A stretch of 64,000 bases of DNA from Axinella damicornis (lineage: Eukaryota > Porifera > Demospongiae > Axinellida > Axinellidae): positions 7,739,131-7,803,130 of the forward strand of contig OZ007509.1 in assembly GCA_963931865.1 (NCBI GenBank). The letters are read 5' to 3'. Of the stretch, positions 51,301 through 61,500 are shown in pieces. The notes below the pieces were generated by a model. It saw only the letters and a list, made by a program, of their open reading frames with translations, ran no database searches and was not told where the DNA came from. The first letter of the stretch is position 1. Each line of letters opens with the position of its first letter. Both the position numbers and the translations under genes were made by a program.

Positions 51301-54300
51301 ATGGTACAAAAACCCCAGAATGTGATTTTTGGTCATAAGGGCCCTTTTGGCTTTCCAGGTCACAAATTTGTCAATGGAGGAATACTGATGCATTGTAGTC
51401 TACAAGCATCTAGCTAACTACACGTTGCCTACGTTGGTCAGTGATTTGTCGTTGCCTTCTTAGCCGTCTCCTCTCTCGGTCAGCTTGTAGTCGTTGTAGT
51501 CGTAGCTTTCTCTGTTCCGGACTCTCTTGTTCAGGCCTTCTTTGCCGTTGCCTTTTTCTCAGTCAACTTGTATAGTCTACGTTCTTGGCGCTCCTCAGAC
51601 AATCATTCTTGTGTATACCTTGTAATCCGACTTCTTGCTGTTTAGCCTCTCTTAGCAAATCTGCCGCGCATGCGCACCAGCTATGTGGACAGACAGACGT
51701 ATACGTACCCAGCACTGTGTCTCGGCGCTTCGGCACCGAGACAAAAAGTAGCTGCTAAAGGCAGCTGCTTTGAACCATGCCCAAGTGAGGTGTTGGGGTT
51801 GCGTGTCGGTAGTAATCTGGAAGGAGTTAGCGTAAAAATAATTGTTACGTACTTTAGGATGCGTTCTACAGATATAGCTACCTTGGAGTGGTGGTGTAGT
51901 CCAATAGAAGTGGTTGGGTGGCGGTCCCCAGAGCCACTGGTTAGCTGATGATGGTGGTGGTGGTGGTGGTGGTGGTGGTGGTTGATGGCAGCAATGGGAG
52001 TTATTGTGAGATCGGCATTCATATTGTTGGCAAGATGGTTCGGGTGTACCGTAGTGTACGTATCAACTGCCCACCACGTATCATTTAATTAATGTGCAGC
52101 AAAGTGGTGAGGTTTAGTTGGTAATCTTCAATTGTGTCTGTTAACTTCCCACGTTGCTGACTACCAGGCAAGCCTGCCATTTCAGCTGCATGTTATAGTT
52201 ATATCACGCCTAGGAGGGATGTATCCGGTTTACAGTCACGAGCACGAGGGCGCGAAGCGCCCGAGTGCGAGTGACTGTAAACCGGATACATCCCTAGGCG
52301 TGATCTAACTGGCTTATCTCACTGTGGCTACGTCATACTGCAGCACGGTTGCTACGGAGTCTCCTTGGTAATTGCTTGCGTCACACTGCAGCACGGTTTA
52401 GTCTGGCTTCAGTTCAGTGTGTTAGCTAGCTAGCTGGCTGTATAGTAGTTGATGTCGTCATTGAGAAGCAAGTAGCTAGTTGTTCGCGCGATTCTCGAGG
52501 AGTATTGGGCCTATATTCAGTGACGGATGGCGTGACAGCGAGTGATTTCGAAACAGGACGACTCCCACGTTGGAATTACGAAGAAGGGCCGTCTTCGATG
52601 TTAGTCAAAGCGGTTTAAACGTAGAAGGAAAGCGAAGAGAGAAGCCTAGTGCTCTCGTAAATGCAAAGGGACTGAAGACAAAATGACTGAACGTGAGGTG
52701 AGCTGTAAGGATCTAACTCCGCTAGTTTCTGGTCTCCGTGGTTGGTTCTGGCCGCGCGAGAGTGTGCTTACAGCATGAAGCAAAGCGATAGTAGCCGAAA
52801 GCTCTGTGCCGACCGTCCATCTATCGCATAGACCCATAGCGCTAGTAGCCGAAAGCGATAGTAGCCGACCGTCCATCTATCGCATAGACCCATAACGCTT
52901 ACGCGCGAATACCTAGCTACTTCTGAACTGTTGATCTATAGACTACAGACACATTCTCCCCTGATCTGTGTAAAATACAGTGACTTTTGACTTGACTGGT
53001 ATAATTAACATTCCACAGGTATAGTGCACAATAATATACAAGAAGTATGCGGAACTAGCAGACTAGTAACAGCTCTAGCGCTGACTTATGCTGGGGTTCG
53101 ATGGGGTTCGATCGCTTTATTGACTTCCTACCTGATGCTAAACACTTGAGTGCGGTCGACAAGTCTGCATTCGCTGATATTCTCGGTGAGTCTGCATGGT
53201 CACTTACATAACTGCTCAGTACAGGCACGTAGTAGTGTGTATAGTGGCTTTTACCCAGTTCGCGGTCACAGTCTTTGCATGGAGGTTACTCTTCAGGATG
53301 CATTGAAAGTGCAATTAGCCTTCTTCCACGGAGAAAAGCAGTAGAACGACTTTGCATTACGTCATACAAAATGACAGTGCACGTGATCTTGTCCTACCCC
53401 CTGGTGAAGTAGTAGCAGCTGCATGCTCCTAGGTGTGAAATTGTACAATTTCACACTTAGGAGCATGCAGCTGCTACTACTTCACCACCAATTGATCTAT
53501 GTCATACTGCGGAGATGGTGGCAATTGATACCATATGGCAGTTGCACACTCTTATTGTTATGAACTCTTGAAGTAGGCTAAAAGTACCATGCAGGTCTCA
53601 ATACCCAGTGCAATTGACTCGTAAGGTGTCTCTAAGAAGAACATGACATGGTGGCAGCGGTGCTGGGATCGGTCTTACGCCAGAGGAAAAGCCAGAACAG
53701 CCAACGAGGGTGCAGTTACGATCGTTGACAGTCAAGCACATGGCAGCAACATTTCAAGTGGTGGCTCCCAAGCCGTTCAACTTCAGCCGTCCTGAAGAGT
53801 GGACAAAGTGGAGCCATCGATTTGAGTGGCTTCGAAAGGCATCCGGGCTGGATGAAAAGGACGACAAAGCCCAAGTCAACACGCTCGTATACTCCATGGG
53901 GGACGAAGCCGACGATATCTTTGAGCGTGTTCGGTTCACTTGCGCAGACAGGGGGAAGGAGAGCCCGTAGACACATTTATCACGTCACTCTGTTCCCTAG
54001 CCGAGCACTGTGGCTATGGCAATCTGCACGATGAAATGATCCGGGACAGAATCATTGTGGGAATATGCAACTCGCAGCTGTCAGAGAAACTGCAGTTGGA
54101 CTCGGGATTGACTCTGGAGAAAGCTGTCACTCAGGTACGTCAATCAGAAGTCATTAAACAGCAATGACAGCAACAGCGGAGGTGCTAAGCAGGATATTCC
54201 TGTCAGTGCAGTTCAATGAGCAAAGAGAAGGTGCAGTTCAAAGAGCAAAGAGAAGTAGACAGCCATACAAGGGCTCGGGCAGACAGAACAGTGGTGCCAC

Positions 54301-57300
54301 TCCCCAGAAACAGCCTGGAAGCAGCTCAGCCTGTACCAGGTGTGGCACTCTGTCAGCATTGCCCTGCAAAGGAGGCTACGTACATGCCGTAAGTGCAACA
54401 AGAAGGGTCGGACACTCTTAGGTGGTGTGTAGGTCCACAGTGAAGGTGGGCGGAGTACAAAGCCAAGGTGAGCGGAGTCTCAGGGATGCCTTTATGGGAG
54501 CTGCGGAGGAGCCAACCTCAATCCTTGGGTTGTGCCTCTCCAACTGAATGGCAGGCCTGTTGACTTGCATTGACACAGGCGCAGAGGTCACTGTCATCTC
54601 CAAGCAGACATATGAGAGAGCAGGACATCCTCCACTGAGAGAGCAGACCATATGAGAGAGCCCTCTATATGAGAGAGCAAGACGCCCTCGTCCAGCTCTA
54701 GCTTCTTCAATCGACAGGCATGGTAGTACTTTGGGGTCGAAAATGGTAGCTACAGCACTAGCTAGTGCACTGACCCCCTGGCTACAGCACTAGCTAGTGC
54801 ACTGACCCCCTGGCTACAGCACTAGCTAGTGCACTGACCCCCTGGCTACAGCACTAGCTAGTGCACTGACCCCCTGGCTACAGCACTAGCTAGTGCACTG
54901 ACCCCCTGGCTACAGCACTAGCTAGTGCACTGACCCCCTGGCTACAGCACTAGCTAGTGCACTGACCCCCTGGCTAGTGTATCAGCACCATTGCTAACCT
55001 CCTATGTACCTTTATCTCAGAGTGGCTCTGACCTGGTATAGTTGAACCTCTGGTGTACTAGGAAGGTAAGGGAGTACTCCAGCCCAGAGAAGAGGAAGAG
55101 GTAGATGAAGTAGGCCACACTCATCACACGAAGGTTACGTAGTTCTGAAGAGGAGACACACACAACATACTGTAACATACGTAAACAGAGTGACAGCTTA
55201 GCAGCACAAGTAAATCAACTAGTTTCATAGACGCAGAAAATGAGCGGGTACCAGTCGCCTGATGTTATTTCCTGCCTTAGAGGGAAGAGAAGTTTGAACT
55301 CGTTGGACACTTGAGAATGAATTGTCAGCTAGCCCTTTGTGAGCCAGCATTGAGTGAATCTTTCGCACTGATATGATGTGAAGGTCTGGACCAATACCAT
55401 GCTGTTATTTAGATATTGATGGGGGGCCAACACAATCAGTACTCACAGATCTCTTTTTAGTTTGTCCCTAGAGCTAAAATATCTACCTAAGAGTAGGAGC
55501 CGCATCCAGGCCCTCCCTAAGGGAAGACAAAGTGTCTCACATATATCCTTCAAGATATAGGCTATAGGCACATGCACCTAATAACTACCATACTTTCACA
55601 AGTAACTGGGTTTGAACAGATGGCAATTTGAATTCCTGCTCAGTCAGGAAATTAAGTCACACCATGGATCTCAGGTACCTTGGTTTACTGCATCTACACT
55701 AGGGTTAGTCAGCTTTGGCAGTAACCTCTACATTTTATAGTCAGAGCCACATCATAGAGTGTTTTCATGTGATGTACGGTTTACGTCATCAGACTTTCGG
55801 TGTGTGTACACGTTGAATGGAGATTTGGTAGATACATGATGCAGACAGCTAATGGACTTACTTCAATATCACTCACCACTTGGTACATGTTATTACATGT
55901 ATGTGAGAAGCAAGTACACTGCAATTGCAGACTTCAACGTACAACTCCTATCACTATATCGCAAACACTCTATACCATTGACATACATACAAATACCCTC
56001 TGTACATACATGTAGTTACCTTTCTGCCCTATTCTTACAACAGCATCATACTTGAACAGAGACACAGGGTTGACAAGATAAAGAGTTCCCTGGATGCCAC
56101 TCCCCAAAGACGTTGCCTATTGAGTGACAAGATCACAAGAGATTAGCCACATTTCATAGCCTCGTTCTCAGGCCCCGCCCAGCTTTTCATCGCTTGCAGA
56201 ACCGAAGCGGCGCACGGGCCTGGGAACGAGGCTAACATTTTCATAGTCATTGAAATAACTTTGAGGTAAAGGATCTGAGTTAGTGAATCATAATTATGCT
56301 CCTGGTAATAGTCCACAAAATATTGTAATCTGGGCTTGATTTTCAGTTTTGTTGTTCTCGGTCCCAGACCCAAACCAACCCCAAGCGATCCGTGCTGGGG
56401 TTGGTTTTTGGGTCGGGGGCCGAGACTATAGATTAATTCGTATGTACGTCCCTTAGGCAATACAGAAATACTCGAGTTGAAATATCTTGTGTATTTCCAA
56501 GCTGTTCAGTTCCCACTTCTAGCATTGTTTGGCTTGTGGTCATTCTGTATCCGATGCAACGAGGGAAATTGTCTTCGTGTAACATTGGTGAACTCCTAGG
56601 AAAGCACACAAATATTCTGACTATACACTGCAATGACCATCACTGTCCATGCACTGACGCTTTCGTTACAATTTACACAAACTCATATTATTCATGGCGG
56701 AATTGATTTGACCAATATAAAAGATATGATGTCATGTGGGCAATGTCAATGATGTCTTGTAGGTGTACATTAATTGGAGCAAGCTGTAAGTATGAGCTGG
56801 TGGATGTACGTATCAGAGTCAGCCGAAGTATCCAGAAGGCACGGTACGATATCATTCTGAAAAGACTGTTACAGTGTAGCTAGTGCCCTACCAGAAGTGC
56901 GGTTGACTCTCCAACAAAACATAATCTTGATATCAGCTAGATATATTGCCTAGCCTCGTTCCCAGGCCCCGTCTCGGGCCTGGGAACGAGGCTAGATATT
57001 GCCAGAATGCACATAACGAATTGGTTTATTCAAGGGTTACATTTTATGCATCCATACCACTCAAGCCAACATGTGTTCCCACTCCTTACCCTTCTCTCCG
57101 GAGGTAGTGATTCCCGGAACAGAGCTGCCACAAACAGTATATCAATAACGGCAAGGGAGAGGGCAAATATGGCAGGGTACTGGAAGGTGGTGAAAGAGCC
57201 CACCGCACCACTCTGCTTGCCCAAGATGGAGAACATAGCTCCTATCATAGGCCCAAAGATGAACCCAAGGGAGAATGCCACACCAATCAAGGCCTGTGTG

Positions 57301-58445
57301 TGCATGTGTGTGCATGTGTGTGCATGTGTGCACGTGTTTGTGTGTGTACATACATGTGTGTGTGTGTGCATGTGTGTGAACGTGTACATGTATGTGTGCG
57401 TACATGCGTGGGTGCAAGAAAGGGGTCAATGTACGTGTCTCCTTCCTTCATGGCAATGGTGTGTGTGTGCATGTGTGTGAACGTGTACATGTATGTGTGC
57501 GGACATGCGTGGGTGCAAGAAAGGGGTCAATGTACGTGTCTCCCTTCCTTCATGGCAATGGTGTTAGCATGGCCCACAACAGTTCACTCTTCAGAGGTCT
57601 CACAATATGTATCTGGTCTCCCTCACTAAATATGCACGTGTCTAGGTACGTAGCGCATTGCTCTGGTACACCGACAACCTTGTGCAATAGTATCTCTGGC
57701 TAAGAGCATTAGTACTGGGTCTGGGCTGGGCTACTAGGCGCTACAATAAGTAAGTACAAAGGTCACAGAGTATGAAGATCAGAGGTCTCACGCACGTCTC
57801 TAGTCTAATCCTGCCCACCAAACACCCACATCCGTTACTCATACATGACCATGGAGAGATCGTCTGGCTACTGGATGATATTGTGAGCCCTAGCTGCAAT
57901 GGTGCATCAAGCTCTATAGCAGGTCAACTTTACTTCATTACTAGCTTCGTCCAAATCTGAATGTGCAGCTATAAGCGGCCCATCAGCCTAGCCTCGTTCC
58001 CAGGGAATGAGGGTACCCATCACCCCCACTTAGTCTGGCTAAGAGGCAATCCAGTGGTAAGTTTAGCTCTGGGTTCCCCATACCATTCTGTGCTTCCTAA
58101 CTGTCACACACACAAGAAAAGAAACTGCTCCTGCCTGTTATACCATACTGTTAGGGAGCGGCCTTGGACCGAGGCCTAGAGGAATTGAACCCCACCTTCT
58201 GCTTACCATTCCCTTGGATCTCTTCTCTGGGGAAGTGACATCCGTCACTATGGTTGTGCTCAGGCTGACATTGCCTTTGAACAGACCACCCACAATCCTG
58301 GCTACCACAAACAAAATGAAGCTGTGCGATACTGCCCAGAGGGCGTAGGAGAAGGCCACCCCTATCTGTAGGTTGTGTTCAGAATGTGCATGCATGTGTG
58401 TGCGTGTGTGCGTGTGTAAGTGTGATGTGTATGGTTGAATGTGTG

Positions 58446-58519
<74 letters not shown>

Positions 58520-61500
58520 TGTGTGTGTGTGTGCACGTCCCATGCTTCATAGGCGGCTTATGGCTCCCCCTTGTACATGCTGCCAATATTATTGTTTGCA
58601 GGTTCTAATTCGCTAAGATTCCAATTATGGAACAGAGGAAATCACCTCACATACTGTTTAGCAAACTCTGCAACTCCACTGCCAAGACACCTCATCCACT
58701 TCCTGGCACTACCATACCTGTCTTGTACTACAGACTCACCATGCTGATAATGAGGGTAGGTTTTCGACCATAGATGTCAGACGTTGCCCCAATGAGGGGA
58801 GACGCCAGGAACTGTAGCAGGGAAAACAGTGAGCCTAACAGACCTGGAGGCAGAGAGAAACAGTTCACCACGTACCCACACCACACAATGGTTGCAGGAC
58901 TCCCTGGCAGATCAGCCTAGGGTTGAAGATAGTCTTGTGCCCAGACCACACCCCATGAGACTAGGTTAACGTTGAAGAGACCACCTGCTTATAAATTAAA
59001 GTTGACTATACTTAGTAAATCACTACTACTAGTGGTGATGATGGTACATTCAATAAACTATCCCATCCCACGAGCTGTGCATTGTGAGGGTCTAATAACA
59101 GCCTCCATCTAGCAGCTATATCACGTATGGATCTGGAGTACACTAGAGTGGAAACATGAAAACGTTTCCGGAAAGAAAATTCCTTCCCATACCTGACTGC
59201 TGACTCATGCACCAATGCAAACATGGACTTACCTCCCAGCAGCACCAAGTTGAAACGCTCCGTGTCAGGTGCTCCAATGAAGGACCTGAAACTGTCCACT
59301 TTCTCTATCAGAGTGACATACAGCGTTCCCTGTCAGGAGGGTGGAATGGTAGTAAACATTGTCAACACAGCCAATGGAGCTGTCCAATGTGGTCAGAGGT
59401 AAGGCTTCATGCAGTCTGACTACAGGAACCTAGGCAACCAAGGGAACCACAGGAACCTAGGCAACCAAGGGAACCACAGGAACCTAGAGTACCAAGGGAA
59501 CCACAGGAACCTAGGCAACCAAGGGAACCACAGGAACCTAGGCAACCAAGGGAACCACAGGAACCTAGAGTACCAAGGGAACCACAGGAACCTAGGCAAC
59601 CAAGGGAACCACAGGAACCTAGGCAACCAAGGGAACCACAGGAACCTAGGCAACCAAGGGAACCACAGGAACCTAGGCAACCAAGGGAACCACAGGAACC
59701 TAGGCAACCAAGGGAACCACAGGAACCTAGAGTACCATGCAAGGGCACCAAAGGGTAGAATATAGGTGAGCACACTCAAAGGACACTTGAATGTACTTTC
59801 CAAATGAAATTTCTCCCAGACAGGCTGGATTGGACAGAAAGCAACTTTAAGTCAATAATTTGATAAACCTGGAGAAGCAGCTGGTGGGACTCCACAGTTG
59901 AGTGCTTTAACTGCACTTGGGCACACAGTCACTCGTGCACACACACAACTATTCTCAGGTTTGAGAGACTGCACAATTGTAATCCCATGAAGCACAGACA
60001 AGGACATGCAGAATACAAAATACTCAATCTCACAGACTGCTTTGTAAACATCATTGGGAATAGGTGTAGGGTGCAGTTTAGGGATGTGATATATCCACAA
60101 TCAGCAGAGGGCCACGAACTATTCAGAGCCTCCATAGTAACATATGTGACACAGGCATTTTGGGATCCCAACGGGTTTATCGGACAGACAGACGACAGAG
60201 AGAGAGACCAAATTGCTTAAACCTGTTTTGTGACTTTGAATATGCTGGGCTCCAAACTTCATTCATCTGAACTTGGCCTCTAAGTTCGGACACCCCTACG
60301 TGTCTGCTACACAAAATGCAGGGCAATTGGCTGCTAAGCCTCCCTGGGTACTGCATGGGCCATCCAGCCTAGCATAGGTCATTCTTCTGCTCCCAAGCTT
60401 TGATTGCCGGCAAACAGGCCTGAAAAATGTCATTTCCAGACCTTCATTAAACAGGCAACTCGCTTGATGGTGCCAAACTACTGCATACAGGCTGTCTCAG
60501 TTTACCATCTAAACCGCTCTAGGGTGGTTTAGCTCACATGTTTTTCAGTTTGAATAAAGCACGGTTTGGTCGAAGTCAGGCAATCAATGTCTGATGATCG
60601 GTAATTCACTCTACTTGCAATACATGTGCTGCATGTGGTAGCCTCATTCCCAGGCGCTTGGTAATTGGAGAGAAGAGCGCCTGGTATCCACTGTTTGCAC
60701 ATGCGTAGCTCCCCAGGTTTTTGTGGGGAACTTGGAAACTACTGTTATACTAGTCCGTGTTACACGACCGTACATTACTGAAACACGGGAGTCGTTTTAC
60801 ATCTACAAGACGCTGTTCTGTTCAACCAAGCCGTGCCGTACGCCCTCGGTCATGTCGGAAAGCCAGGAATGGTGCTGAGGACGAACAACTGACAGCAATA
60901 CAGCACATACACAACGGCAAGAATGTGTTTGTATGGTTACATACGGCCAGGTCGAATTTATATATGGGGTCTTACTGTTTGTATCGTGCTTCGTGTCCAC
61001 TTCGGAAAGGCAGAAGCGGCGTATTGCCATCCACAAACTTTGAAACCATGGCCTCGCATGATGCTGGAGTCGTATATTTTACCGAATATATGTCTGTGTT
61101 ATTTCAGCTTGCGTATCTCGATGAATTATACGGAGAATGTAAAGGAACTGCTCACGCATGCGTGAACAGTGGATACCAGGCGCTCTTCTCCCCAATTACC
61201 AAGCGCCTGGGAACGAGGCTATGCATGTGGTAGATGTCATGAGCAATGAGTTTCTTAGGGAGCAGTTATAAATAGGCCAATGTGCATATGCAGCAATAGT
61301 CTCAATTGGACCAGACTCTTTGCACGGGGAGGAGGATCCATAGAATGGATGTGTGCGTATCATTATCACATGCGCTTTGAATTCAGCAGCTACCAATGTA
61401 TTGTGTTTCAAATACATTGATACAATCATACCTGGTCGTGGTGGTCGTAGTACTCTAGCAGTGAGGGCATAAGGGGCAGGATCACAGTGAACCCCAGCAA

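Larger units (their letters stand above)
48655..51363 (+). mobile_element. DUF7869-type DNA transposon with 26-bp TIRs
   Basis: Perfect 26-bp terminal inverted repeats at 48655-48680 and 51338-51363 (GTGACCTGGAAAGCC... at the outside). AAAT directly flanks both ends, a possible 4-bp target duplication. The 2.7-kb interior carries one long plus-strand gene (49361-51187). A TAGCC-family foldback sits inside the left part. The whole lies in intron 7 of MFSD10, antisense to it. I infer that the encoded protein is the transposase. Confidence 0.85.

Noticed and set aside
54749..54972. CRISPR array
   Set aside because: Direct repeats abut without spacers, and the context is a eukaryotic intron.
57300..58616. 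Cys-Val or His-Thr repeat ORFs
   Set aside because: Translation of TG/CA microsatellites inside MFSD10 introns.
59407..59803. ORFs of NLGNQGNHR or SCGSLGCLG repeats
   Set aside because: Stop-free 27-bp satellite in intron 1 of MFSD10; open in several frames on both strands.
60757..61233. 158-codon ORF
   Set aside because: Lies inside a foldback element and runs into its terminal repeat; no conserved features.
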